DNA of 64,000 bases from G965204755 sp965243415 (GTDB taxonomy: Bacteria; Acidobacteriota; Vicinamibacteria; Marinacidobacterales; Marinacidobacteraceae): NCBI GenBank assembly GCA_965243415.1, contig OZ251549.1:434001-498000 (forward strand), written 5' to 3'. Position 1 is the stretch's first letter, and every line of letters starts with the position of its first letter. The notes under the pieces are model-generated. The model had not been told where the DNA came from. It saw nothing but the letters and a program-made list of their open reading frames with translations, and did no database searches. Shown here one piece after another: positions 1 through 7,625 of the stretch. Both the position numbers and the translations under genes were made by a program.

Positions 1-205
1 AGCCGATCATCTCGGCGATGGACCGCTTCGGCGGCGCCCCGGCGTGGTTCTCGACCGGAACCACGCCCTCCCGATAGACGAACGGCGCCTGGGCGGCGGC
101 CCCGGACACGGCGGAAACGGCCAGCGCCGCCGCTGCGGGCCCCGAACCACGCGCTGACCGCAGTCCCCGAGGATGCGCCGCCGCCCGCCGAGCCATCCTC
201 TCCAT
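1..205 (-). CDS. N-terminus of an unidentified secreted protein (partial)
   Basis: An open minus-strand frame enters from the left edge and starts at an ATG at 205, or at a second ATG at 196 three codons in. The visible 68 residues have an Arg-rich n-region, then an Ala-rich hydrophobic stretch ending in a signal-peptidase-like site (VSGAAAQ), then a mature start reading APFVYREGVVPVENHAGAPP. This looks like an exported protein. Too little is present to name a family. It is divergent from the RiPP-like precursors to its right. Confidence 0.45.
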   Translation of the reverse strand, partial: MERMARRAAAHPRGLRSARGSGPAAAALAVSAVSGAAAQAPFVYREGVVPVENHAGAPPKRSIAEMIG

Positions 206-705
206 TCTGACGCAGCCCGGGAGCGCCCGACGCCGGCAGCGGCGCGGGAACCCTGCCCTCCGTTTCTGATGGAAGGCCAGTTCGCGCATTCTCAACGCCC
301 GGCGCCAGGCCCAGGAAGTCGACCGGAGTCGCCTCGGAACCCCGGGGCAGACATGGACCCAGGATGCCTGAGGCCCCGCCAAGGCCACTTCTCTCCCCGA
401 GCCACAACCCGCTTCCGGTCGCGCCGAACGCCGGCCTGGCCCCGCCTGCACCCCCCTGGCGGCCCACGACCCCGCCGATTCGCGGTCGCGACGAGCTCCG
501 GGACCTGACCTTCCCCGGTCGCGGCGCTCCCGGCGGACTACCGGTTCGCGCCTGGCGGGAGTCGCATTTGACTTTCGACGAGAAATTTGGGCTACTTCTC
601 CCTTCTCTGTCGCGAATCCCGTTCGGTATTCCGACGCCATCACTTCATGGCCCATGTCGCCTCCCCGGCGGCATGGCGCCAACCGGACCTTCAGGAGGAA
701 ATCGA
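206..705. other. Gene-free divergent region upstream of the RiPP-like precursors
   Basis: About 500 bp separate the minus-strand secreted protein from the first precursor gene. Frames stay open here only because of high GC. The last 150 bp resemble the DNA in front of the second precursor (about 1140-1272), so the promoter/leader probably duplicated with the gene. A good Shine-Dalgarno, AGGAGG, lies just before the ATG at 706. I see no other feature. Confidence 0.4.
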
Positions 706-990
706 ATGAAGCGCAAGAAGGGCGACGCCACCTCGGCTCCCGGGGCGCCGGCGACGCCGACACTCGTCTTGACGAAGCGCAGCGTCGCTTCGCTCAGCGA
801 GGATCAGCTCTCGGACGCTGCCGGCGGCCACCCGCACCACACCTGCGAGCCCACCTGCCCGCACACCTGCTGCGGACCGACCTGCGGAGACACCTGCGGA
901 GACACCTGCGGGCGGACGATCTGCCACCACACCTGCGGCGGCCCGAGCTGCGAGGACACCTGCCCGATCGAGGAGTGCACGGTCCCCTGA
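706..990 (+). CDS. Cys/Thr-rich RiPP (class I lanthipeptide-like) precursor 1
   Basis: A 94-residue peptide. The start ATG at 706 follows AGGAGG by about 6 nt; the longer in-frame ORF from 364 has no coding character. Residues 1-41 look like a leader: a basic start (MKRKK), then a conserved-type block with TLVLTKRSVASL and SEDQLSDAAGG, ending in a double-Gly. Class I lanthipeptide leaders of the LxL..SIAxL..xQL..GG type look like this. The 53-residue putative core has 12 Cys, most directly preceded by Thr or Ser in a four-residue rhythm (x-x-T-C), plus several His. Thr/Ser are the dehydration substrates and Cys the thioether donors in lanthipeptides, but a metal-binding Cys/His peptide is an alternative. 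No LanB/LanC/LanM-type gene is visible in the window; the cluster may extend to the left. Confidence 0.7.
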   Translation: MKRKKGDATSAPGAPATPTLVLTKRSVASLSEDQLSDAAGGHPHHTCEPTCPHTCCGPTCGDTCGDTCGRTICHHTCGGPSCEDTCPIEECTVP

Positions 991-1272
991 TCGCGTAGAG
1001 CCCACGCACCTCCGCGGACTCGATCCGCTCCCCTTCGTGGTCGTCTCGCCGGTGGCGTGTACCCGGTTGGCGCTCCTGTGCTCCAACCGCCAACACGTCC
1101 CCGGTGCGACGCCATGAGACCCTTGGACTGGACGAGACATGACACACGTTTCGTCCGGTCGTGTGGCATCTTGCTTCCAGCGCGAAATTCTTCGGGGACC
1201 AGTACCCACCTTCCACGGCCCGCTCGCTTGGCGGGATGCAGAGCCAACCGGCGAAGCCGGTGAGGAAGACGG

Positions 1273-1551
1273 ATGAAACGCAAGAAGGACGACGCAAGCA
1301 CGCCGCCCGGCGCACCGGCAGAGCCGAAACTCGTCCTGAGAAGGCGCTCCATCGCTTCCCTCAGCGATGACCAACTCTCGGATGCCGCGGGCGGACATCC
1401 CCACACCTGCCACCCGACCTGCCCTCCGACCTGCTGCGGCGACACCTGCCGGAGGACTTGCGAAGCGACCTGCAACCACACCTGCGACAACCAGGTCGAC
1501 ACCTGCGGCTGGAGCTGCGTGATCCACGAGTGCACCGACCCGATCCCCTGA
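1273..1551 (+). CDS. Cys/Thr-rich RiPP (class I lanthipeptide-like) precursor 2
   Basis: A 92-residue paralogue of the precursor at 706, in tandem and on the same strand. The ATG at 1273 follows a GGTGAGGAAG-type ribosome site. The leader is nearly the same (MKRKK..., KLVLRRRSIASL, SDDQLSDAAGG). The core keeps the T-C rhythm but has diverged: 11 Cys, a longer DNQVDTCGWSC segment and a C-terminal HECTDPIP that matches EECTVP in copy 1. A leader better conserved than the core is what one expects if a maturation enzyme reads the leader. The product identity is inferred; the repeat, double-Gly and Cys pattern are seen directly. Confidence 0.7.
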   Translation: MKRKKDDASTPPGAPAEPKLVLRRRSIASLSDDQLSDAAGGHPHTCHPTCPPTCCGDTCRRTCEATCNHTCDNQVDTCGWSCVIHECTDPIP

Positions 1552-1663
1552 TCGATCGTCCCCGACTCCGGCGACCGGAGACCCCGCAGCCGGAATCGCC
1601 CTGAACGAAACCGCTCCCGGGAAGCCGCCGGATCCCCCGACCCACTACCGGGAGGTCGGGGCG

Positions 1664-2248
1664 TTGGGTTCGACCCTCCTGAAGGAGATCGAGGCGTGGG
1701 CCCTCCGGCGGAAGAGCGAGCCGGCGAGTTTCTGGGTCTCCAAGACGGAGAAACGGGTCAACCTCGACCTGCGGAAGGCGCAGTTGCGATTCCTGCATCC
1801 CGGCGAGCCGCTGGCGGACCGGATCGCCGCCCGTTTGTTGCCGGTGGCGCTGCGCGCGCTGTCGCACCTGGGGGAACCGGACGAGCCCCTCGAGCCCGGC
1901 CTCCTCCAGCACTCGGTCTATCCGACGGACGGCGGCCACCACACCTGGCACCCGGATCGCGGACGGCAGGAGAATCTCCCGGCGGCGGTCAAGCGACGCC
2001 GGCTGAGTATGTCCGTGCTGCTCCGGGCGGCAGACGACGGAGGGGTGCTGGAGTTGGCCGAGGTCGGCGCTGTCGAGGCGTCCGTGGACGAAGCTGTCGC
2101 GTTTCTTCCCGGACGGATCCATCGGGTCACGCCGGTGCGGGCGGGGAATCGCGTAACCCTGACGACCTGGTTCCTCGCGCCGGCGAGCCCGCAGGCTGCG
2201 GCGGGCGGCGGATCGGGCGCAACCGGCGCGTACGGGGCGCTTCGGTAG
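1664..2248 (+). CDS. 2OG-Fe(II) oxygenase (prolyl 4-hydroxylase-like)
   Basis: About 194 residues. The best start is TTG 1664, which follows GGGAGG (1650-1655) by 8 nt; the frame is open further upstream but has no better start. The C-terminal half carries the double-stranded beta-helix signature of Fe(II)/2-oxoglutarate dioxygenases: an iron-binding H-x-D in HHTWHPDRG, a LSMSVLLRAADDGGVLEL strand, and a distal His with 2OG-binding Arg in IHRVTPVRAGNRVTLTTWF. Known relatives include PKHD-type hydroxylases. It lies 112 bp after the second Cys-rich precursor on the same strand, so it could hydroxylate that peptide, but this is only a positional inference. Confidence 0.75.
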   Translation: MGSTLLKEIEAWALRRKSEPASFWVSKTEKRVNLDLRKAQLRFLHPGEPLADRIAARLLPVALRALSHLGEPDEPLEPGLLQHSVYPTDGGHHTWHPDRGRQENLPAAVKRRRLSMSVLLRAADDGGVLELAEVGAVEASVDEAVAFLPGRIHRVTPVRAGNRVTLTTWFLAPASPQAAAGGGSGATGAYGALR

Positions 2249-2277
2249 GATTATTCGGGCGGAGAGGAGCCTCGACG

Positions 2278-2709
2278 ATGGCCGGTAAGGGACAGAAGGG
2301 TGGTGGGAAGACGCCGGGCGATGGCGGGGCGGCGCGGGACGCGACGGCAGAGAGTTTCGTCGTGGCGTTGACGGCGGCGCCGGATGCGCGGACGGCGCGG
2401 CGGATCGCGAAGAAGGTCGTCGAGGAGCGACTCGCGGCCTGCGTGAACATCGTCGGGCCGGTGAAATCCGTGTTCCGCTGGAAGGGCTCGGTGGAGCGCG
2501 TGCCGGAGCACCTGCTCATCATGAAGACCACCGCGCACTGCACCCCGGCGCTCGGCGAGCGGATCGGCGAGTTGCATCCCTACGAGACGCCGGAGTTCGT
2601 GTCGCTCTCGGTGGGCGGCGGACTGCGGAACTACCTGGAGTGGATCATGGACTCGGTCGAGCAGCCCGCGCCGCCCGACGAGGACCCCGACGAGGACGAG
2701 GCCGACTGA
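2278..2709 (+). CDS. cutA: CutA divalent-cation tolerance protein
   Basis: 143 residues, ATG 2278 behind an AGAGGAG ribosome site. After a Gly/Lys-rich extension of about 25 residues it matches the CutA1 fold: VVALTAAPDARTARRIAKKV, LAACVNIVGPVKSVFRWKG, LLIMKTT and ELHPYETPEFVSL. The HPYETPE segment is the family hallmark. CutA proteins are small trimers linked to tolerance of copper and other divalent cations, though their precise role is disputed. The C-terminus ends in an acidic tail (DEDPDEDEAD). It is 29 bp downstream of the oxygenase and probably cotranscribed. Confidence 0.93.
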   Translation: MAGKGQKGGGKTPGDGGAARDATAESFVVALTAAPDARTARRIAKKVVEERLAACVNIVGPVKSVFRWKGSVERVPEHLLIMKTTAHCTPALGERIGELHPYETPEFVSLSVGGGLRNYLEWIMDSVEQPAPPDEDPDEDEAD

Positions 2710-2777
2710 CGGACCCCGGAACGGCACCCGGCTGACCGGCCCGGGGAAGCGGCGCGGTCCGGCGGGAACTGGATCTT

Positions 2778-2794
2778 CCTCCTCGATGAGGAGG
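2778..2794. terminator. Short hairpin between convergent cutA and pRiA4b gene
   Basis: CCTCCTC - GAT - GAGGAGG, a perfect 7-bp stem with a 3-nt loop, lies about 70 bp past the cutA stop and 120 bp past the stop of the facing gene. There is no U-tract, so termination activity is only suggested. Confidence 0.4.
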
Positions 2795-2915
2795 GACGCC
2801 CGTCCCCGGGTCTGCCGGACTCCGCGCCCCGGCGCAGAACGGGAGGGCTACCGCGAGCGGGAAGGGGGACACCCGGCGGGGAACCGGGGGCGGGCCGAGA
2901 GAGACGAGGTGCGGC

Positions 2916-3581
2916 TCAGGGATCGCCAGACGGGTCTTCAGTCGGGTCTTCAGTCGAGTCCTCCAGCAGCATCCGGAGACGCTCTTCGGGGTCGGTGAAC
3001 TCCACCGCGCGCGGGTCGAAGCGGGCCGGGTCGTAGTTCCGGTAGTACCGGTAGGCCTCGAAGTCGTAGATCCGTCCCGACCGGTCGAGGTCCCCGGAGA
3101 GGAAGGAAAGGATGGACTGGTAGCCGCCGGTCCCGCCGCAGTCCTCCAGCGGGCAGGCGCGCCGACCGCCGAGACAGGCCGGGCCGCTGATTCCGGAGGC
3201 CCGCCTCTCCTTCGCTTCGAGGACGACCCGGTGGTGCCAGTAGTCGCCGAAGTCGTAGATGTAGATCATCGAGTCGCCGGGTTTGCGGAAGTGGCGCGAC
3301 AGCCTGGTCTCCCATCCGGCGCGGGCCTCGCCCGTTTCGTCCGCGTATCCGTCGTCGAACGGGATGCCGATCGTCTCCTGGCCCGGCGGGTATCCGCGTC
3401 CGGGACGAGCGGGGCCGAGCCGGAACTCGTGCAGGTGGGTGTCGTCCCAGCCCATCGCGTCCTGGATGGCGCAGTGGAGGTCCCAGAAGGTGCGGCCGGC
3501 GGGCATCTCGATCCGCCGCCAGATCGGCGGACGGACCTCCAACAGGGAGATCTTGAAGCGGAGAGCGGTCCTGGAGGTCAT
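2916..3581 (-). CDS. Plasmid pRiA4b ORF-3 family protein, copy 1
   Basis: 221 residues; the ATG at 3581 starts MTSRTALRFKISLLEVRPP, the usual N-terminus of this family, although the frame is open far upstream. Recognisable blocks: PPIWRRIEMPAGRTFWDLH, AIQDAMGWDDTHLHEF, a YIYDFGDYWHHRVVLEAKE strand-rich segment, and a Cys-rich motif ACLGGRRACPLEDCGGTGGY. These define the PRiA4_ORF3 domain, whose function is not established; the Cys/His positions suggest a small metal site. The C-terminus ends in repeated acidic TEDP units. It is the last of three paralogues in tandem on this strand. Confidence 0.85.
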   Translation of the reverse strand: MTSRTALRFKISLLEVRPPIWRRIEMPAGRTFWDLHCAIQDAMGWDDTHLHEFRLGPARPGRGYPPGQETIGIPFDDGYADETGEARAGWETRLSRHFRKPGDSMIYIYDFGDYWHHRVVLEAKERRASGISGPACLGGRRACPLEDCGGTGGYQSILSFLSGDLDRSGRIYDFEAYRYYRNYDPARFDPRAVEFTDPEERLRMLLEDSTEDPTEDPSGDP

Positions 3582-3747
3582 GCGCGGAGTGGAGGGTACG
3601 GGGATCGGTTTCGTGGGCGAGGAAGGCGCGTTCGATCCGGCTGGTGGATCGAGGTCCGGGGAGCATTCCCTCCCGGACACCGGACAGCGCCCGCCGGCGG
3701 TGGAACCGGACGGGCCTGCCGCGCGCCGGTGACGCCGACGGGGGGGT

Positions 3748-4419
3748 TCAGGCGAGCGGGCCGGAGTCCCGCCACTCCTCCAGGCGCTGTTTCGGGTCGA
3801 GGAAGACGACCCGGGCGGGGTGGAAATCGGCCGGGTCGTAGTCGCGGTACGACTCGTAGAACTCCGGGTCGCGGGTTCGCTCCGACTCGTCGGTCTTTCC
3901 GTCGAGGTCGTCCACCAGGTCGTAGTAGCCGCCGACGCCGCCGCAGTCTTCCGGGGGGCAGGCGCGCTTGCCGGCGAGGCAGACCGGTTTGGCGATTCCT
4001 TCGGGGCGTCTCTCCTTCGCCTCCAGCACCACGCGGTGGACCCAGTCGTCGCCGAAGTCGTAGAGGTAGAGGCCGCGGTCCCCGGGCTCCCGGAAGTGCT
4101 GGTTGAGACGAACCAGCCAGCCGAGGGCAACGATGCGCCCCGGGTCGTAATTCGGGAGTCCGATCGCCAGTACGTCTTCCTCGAAGGCGCGCCGCGGGTC
4201 GTCGAGGCCGGGGCGGAATTCGTGCAGGTGGTAGTTCTCCCAGCCCATCGCGTCCTGGATGGCGGAGTGGAGATCCCAGAAGGTGTAGTTGCCGGGCACT
4301 TCGATCCGCCTCCAGATCAACGGCCGGATGCCGACGAGGGTGATTCGGAACCGGAGGACGGTCTTGGAGATCTTCGGGGTGGCGGAGGTTTTGGAGGCCT
4401 TGGAGGTCTTGGGAGTCAT
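3748..4419 (-). CDS. Plasmid pRiA4b ORF-3 family protein, copy 2
   Basis: 223 residues from ATG 4419. A short Lys/Ser/Thr-rich lead (KTSKASKTSATPKISKT) precedes the domain: LRFRITLVGIRPLIWRRIEV, AIQDAMGWENYHLHEF, YLYDFGDDWVHRVVLEAKE and the Cys block VCLAGKRACPPEDCGGVGGY. It is close to copy 1 and more distant from copy 3. It lies 166 bp upstream of copy 1, so the copies could be transcribed together. Function unknown. Confidence 0.85.
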   Translation of the reverse strand: MTPKTSKASKTSATPKISKTVLRFRITLVGIRPLIWRRIEVPGNYTFWDLHSAIQDAMGWENYHLHEFRPGLDDPRRAFEEDVLAIGLPNYDPGRIVALGWLVRLNQHFREPGDRGLYLYDFGDDWVHRVVLEAKERRPEGIAKPVCLAGKRACPPEDCGGVGGYYDLVDDLDGKTDESERTRDPEFYESYRDYDPADFHPARVVFLDPKQRLEEWRDSGPLA

Positions 4420-4550
4420 GGGGGAAGTTGCGGAAGGACGGTCTTCCGGCGCCGGAAGCAGTTTCGGGGTCGGCGCGCGCCGATGCGATTCGGACCGGCG
4501 GAGCGGCAACCGGTTACGGGCGGTTCCGGCGTCGCCGGCGACGCCTCCGT

Positions 4551-5204
4551 TCAGGGGCCGGCGTATTCGCGCCAGATCTCCAGGGTCCTCTTCGGGTCGG
4601 AGAAGAACACGGCTCTGCGGTCGAAGAAGTCCGGGTCGAAGTCCTCGTACTCCTCGTAGAACTCGGGATCGAGCGGGCGCTCCGACGGGTCCTCGTCGGC
4701 CGACCGCGCCCGGACCAGTTCCTCGTAGCCGCGGAGGCCGCAGCAGTCCCGCGGGGGAGCGGCGCGGCGGCCGCCGAGGCAGACCGGTTCGCTGATTCCG
4801 GGGGACCGCTTCTCGGCGCCCTCGAACACCACCTCGTGTTCCCAGTCGTTGCTGAAGTCCCCCATCTCCGGCAGCCGGGTGTAGCGCCAGCGGTCGCGCG
4901 GCTTCTCGAAACGCTTCGTGAGCCGGACCTGCCAACTGTAGCGGTCGGGGGTGGTGTCCCGGTCGTAGTCCGAAGAGCCGATGACCTCGAAGTAGCGGGG
5001 CGGGCCGGTGTAGCGCCCTCGCGGCCAGGGGTGGAACTCGTGGGCGCGGTGGTCCTCCCACTCGAAGGCGCTCTCGATGGCGCAGTGGAAGTCCCAGAAG
5101 GTGAAGTCGCCGGGAACCTCGATGCGCCGCCAGACCGGCGGGCGGATCTCGAGGATCCGGATCTTGAAGCGGAGCGCGGTGCGCGAGGCGCGGCGGGAGG
5201 TCAT
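4551..5204 (-). CDS. Plasmid pRiA4b ORF-3 family protein, copy 3 (altered Cys motif)
   Basis: 217 residues from ATG 5204. It has the family blocks LRFKIRILEIRPPVWRRIEV, TFWDFHCAIESAFEWEDH, and a DFSNDWEHEVVFEGAEK strand. The Cys block reads VCLGGRRAAPPRDCCGLRGY: the middle Cys of copies 1 and 2 (RACP) is Ala, while a second Cys appears in DCCG. It is therefore the most divergent member, perhaps with a remodelled metal site. It follows the ABC permease stop by about 37 bp going leftward. Confidence 0.83.
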   Translation of the reverse strand: MTSRRASRTALRFKIRILEIRPPVWRRIEVPGDFTFWDFHCAIESAFEWEDHRAHEFHPWPRGRYTGPPRYFEVIGSSDYDRDTTPDRYSWQVRLTKRFEKPRDRWRYTRLPEMGDFSNDWEHEVVFEGAEKRSPGISEPVCLGGRRAAPPRDCCGLRGYEELVRARSADEDPSERPLDPEFYEEYEDFDPDFFDRRAVFFSDPKRTLEIWREYAGP

Positions 5205-5241
5205 GGGGGAACTCCGCGAAAGGGGCGCCCGTGCCGAACGG

Positions 5242-6816
5242 TTACTCGGAGCCGAGGGCGACGATGGGGTCGAGGCGGGCGGCGCGGCGGGCGGGGCTGA
5301 CGCCGGCGACGACTCCGACGAGCAGCGCCACCGCGAAGGCGATGGCCGCGGCGGCGAAGGAGATCTCCACCTGCAGGCCGAAGCCGGCTTCCACGGTGAA
5401 CGCCGCGGCGATGCCGAGCAGGACGCCGACGACCCCGCCGCCGGCGCCGAGGGTGACCGATTCGGTGAGGAACTGGCTGCCCACATCGCCGGTGCGGGCG
5501 CCCACCGCCATACGCAGGCCGATCTCGCGGAAGCGCTCCTTGACCGAGAGGAGCATCACATTCGAGATGCCGATGGCGCCGACGACGAGGGAGACCAGGG
5601 CGATGGCGAGCAGCAGCGCCGACATGGTGCGGCTCGACCGCTCGAGGGTCGCCGCCAACTGGCGGAGGGTGGTGCGCTCCAGGTTCGGGATGTTTCCGGC
5701 GAGGGTCGCCGCGACCTTCGGGTGGAGGCCCCGGGAGAGCACCTGCGAGGCCTGGGTGGAGACGGTGAAATCGTCCGGCTGGGTCTCGCCGATGCCGTGG
5801 CGTTCGCGCAGCAGGTCGGTGATCCGGTTCGCCACCGCGGTGACTTCGCCGGCGGAGGCGGCGGTGACCGTGATCGAGTTCAGGTTCGTGACATTGAGCA
5901 GGTCGTGGACGGCGGTGAACGGGGTGTACACCGCGTCGAACTCGTCGTCGCCGGGGGCGCCGGGGTTCATCCAGTTGGTGCTGGCGACGACTCCCACCAC
6001 TTCGAAGGGCTGGTTCCAGACGGTGATCTCCGCGCCTACCGGGTCTTCTTCCTCGCCGAAGAGGCGGTCGCGGACGACGCTGCCGAGCACCGCCACCCGG
6101 TCGCCGCGCCGCTGTTCGCGCCGGGAGAAGAATCTTCCGCTCGAAAGCGCGAAGGACCGGCGGATCTCGAGCAACTCCACTTCGGTGCCGTGGAGGCGGG
6201 TGAACCATCTCCGCTCGCCGCTGCGGACGCGGATGCTCTCGTGGACGCCGGAAGCCGCGTGCGCCACTCCCGGCAGGGAGCCGAGGGCCTCGGCGTCCTC
6301 CTGGGTGAGCGTCGCCGCCGCTCCCAGGCCGGCCGCGGAGTCGCCCAGCCGCTCCGCCGCCGTCGGGTGGTCGTGCTTCTCCATCGGGTCGTTCTCCGGA
6401 TGGGCCAGGGCTACCGGCTCGACCCGCCGCAGCAGGTGGTCGAAGAGTTCGAAGAGACCGTCCGGGGCCGGCTCCGGCGCCGGGCCCAGCCGGCCGTGGC
6501 GGGCCGGGGCTTCGGTGCCGCCCACCGGCCGTTCCCCCCGGGTGCGGTAGTTGCCGGCGGTGACCTCGATCACATTCAGCCCGGCGGCGCGCACCTGCTC
6601 GCGGATGGCGCCCTGCGCACCCCGGCCGAGGGCGATGGTGGTCATGAGCGCGGCGACGCCGAAGGCGAGGCCGAGCAGGGTCAACCCGGTGCGCAGCGGG
6701 AAACGGCGCAGGCTCTGGAGCGCGATCTCGGCGGCGGTGCGGTCCGCCGGGGGACGCGCCCCTCCGGGACGGGGAGGTTCGGCGGGGCCGGGCTCGGGCG
6801 ATCGGGTCTCAGGCAT
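5242..6816 (-). CDS. ABC transporter permease, MacB/FtsX type
   Basis: 524 residues from ATG 6816, which overlaps the upstream ATPase gene by 8 nt. Topology is that of MacB/LolC/E permeases: one N-terminal membrane helix (GLTLLGLAFGVAALMTTIAL), a large periplasmic MacB_PCD-like domain, then three helices at the C-terminus (around ALLLAIALVSLVVGAIGISN, GGVVGVLLGIAAAFTVEAG and FAVALLVGVVAGVSPARRAA). The conserved IGLRMAVGAR coupling motif is present. The pair could act in lipoprotein trafficking or in efflux of peptides or macrolides. No membrane-fusion (MacA) gene is adjacent, so the substrate is not predictable. Confidence 0.9.
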   Translation of the reverse strand: MPETRSPEPGPAEPPRPGGARPPADRTAAEIALQSLRRFPLRTGLTLLGLAFGVAALMTTIALGRGAQGAIREQVRAAGLNVIEVTAGNYRTRGERPVGGTEAPARHGRLGPAPEPAPDGLFELFDHLLRRVEPVALAHPENDPMEKHDHPTAAERLGDSAAGLGAAATLTQEDAEALGSLPGVAHAASGVHESIRVRSGERRWFTRLHGTEVELLEIRRSFALSSGRFFSRREQRRGDRVAVLGSVVRDRLFGEEEDPVGAEITVWNQPFEVVGVVASTNWMNPGAPGDDEFDAVYTPFTAVHDLLNVTNLNSITVTAASAGEVTAVANRITDLLRERHGIGETQPDDFTVSTQASQVLSRGLHPKVAATLAGNIPNLERTTLRQLAATLERSSRTMSALLLAIALVSLVVGAIGISNVMLLSVKERFREIGLRMAVGARTGDVGSQFLTESVTLGAGGGVVGVLLGIAAAFTVEAGFGLQVEISFAAAAIAFAVALLVGVVAGVSPARRAARLDPIVALGSE

Positions 6817-7531
6817 CGGCGGTGGTGGAAGCGTCCACGATGCGGCCGTCCCGGAGTTCGACACTGCGGGAGGCGTAGTCGGCGACCTGGCGGTCGTGGG
6901 TGATCATGATGACGGTGAGGCCGCGTTCGGCGTTCAGCCGGGCGAAGGTGTCCAGGATCTCCCGGCCGGTGGCGGTGTCGAGGTTGCCGGTGGGTTCGTC
7001 GGCGAGAAGCAGCCGGGGGCGGTTCGCCAGCGCCCGGGCGATGGCGACGCGCTGCTGCTGGCCGCCGGAGAGTTGGTTCGGGGCGTGGGTGGCCCGGTCG
7101 GAGAGGCCCACCGCGGCGAGCGCTTCTTCGCCCCGGCGGCGGCGGTCGGCGCGGCCGAGGCGTTTCCTCCCATAGAGGAGGGGCAGTTCCACATTCTCCA
7201 GGGCGGAAGCGCGCGCCAGCAGGTGGAAACTCTGGAAGACGAAGCCGATCTCCTCGTTGCGGAGGCGGGCGCGTTCGTCGGAGTCGAGCCCGGCGACATT
7301 GCGGCCGCCGAGGTGGTACTCCCCCGAGGTCGGCTGGTCGAGGCAGCCGAGGACATGCATCAGGGTGCTCTTCCCGGAGCCGGAGGGGCCCAGCACCGAG
7401 AGGAAGTCGCCGGCGGCCACCGAGAGGCTGACCCCCCGGAGCGCCTCGACCCGGTGGTCCTCGCCGAGGACATAGGTCTTCACCAGGTCGCGGACCTCGA
7501 TTCCCGGCGCGCCGGCGGCGGCGTCGGTCAC
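6809..7531 (-). CDS. ABC transporter ATP-binding protein, MacB/LolD type
   Basis: 240 residues. It has a Walker A (GPSGSGKST), Q-loop region, signature LSGGQQQRVAIARAL, Walker B LLLADEPTGNLD and H-loop MITHDRQ. The GNLD after Walker B and the short length are typical of the LolD/MacB/FtsE group. It is translated first, and its stop overlaps the permease start, which implies coupled synthesis of the two subunits. Confidence 0.93.
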   Translation of the reverse strand: MTDAAAGAPGIEVRDLVKTYVLGEDHRVEALRGVSLSVAAGDFLSVLGPSGSGKSTLMHVLGCLDQPTSGEYHLGGRNVAGLDSDERARLRNEEIGFVFQSFHLLARASALENVELPLLYGRKRLGRADRRRRGEEALAAVGLSDRATHAPNQLSGGQQQRVAIARALANRPRLLLADEPTGNLDTATGREILDTFARLNAERGLTVIMITHDRQVADYASRSVELRDGRIVDASTTADA

Positions 7532-7625
7532 CGGGGTGGTCGAGGCGCGGGCCGAACGGTTCGATCCCGGGCGAGGGGGGCCCGGGATCGAGATTGCGCC
7601 TTGCCGGTGTTCAACGCGCGGGCCG

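Noticed and set aside
364..990. A 208-residue ORF containing the first Cys-rich peptide
   Set aside because: Coding character, leader and ribosome site all begin at 706; the upstream part is Pro/Arg noise from GC-rich DNA.
5077..6903. A 608-residue plus-strand ORF opposite the ABC permease
   Set aside because: It is the antisense of a clear MacB-type permease and has the Arg/Gly/Glu-rich look of GC-rich shadow frames.
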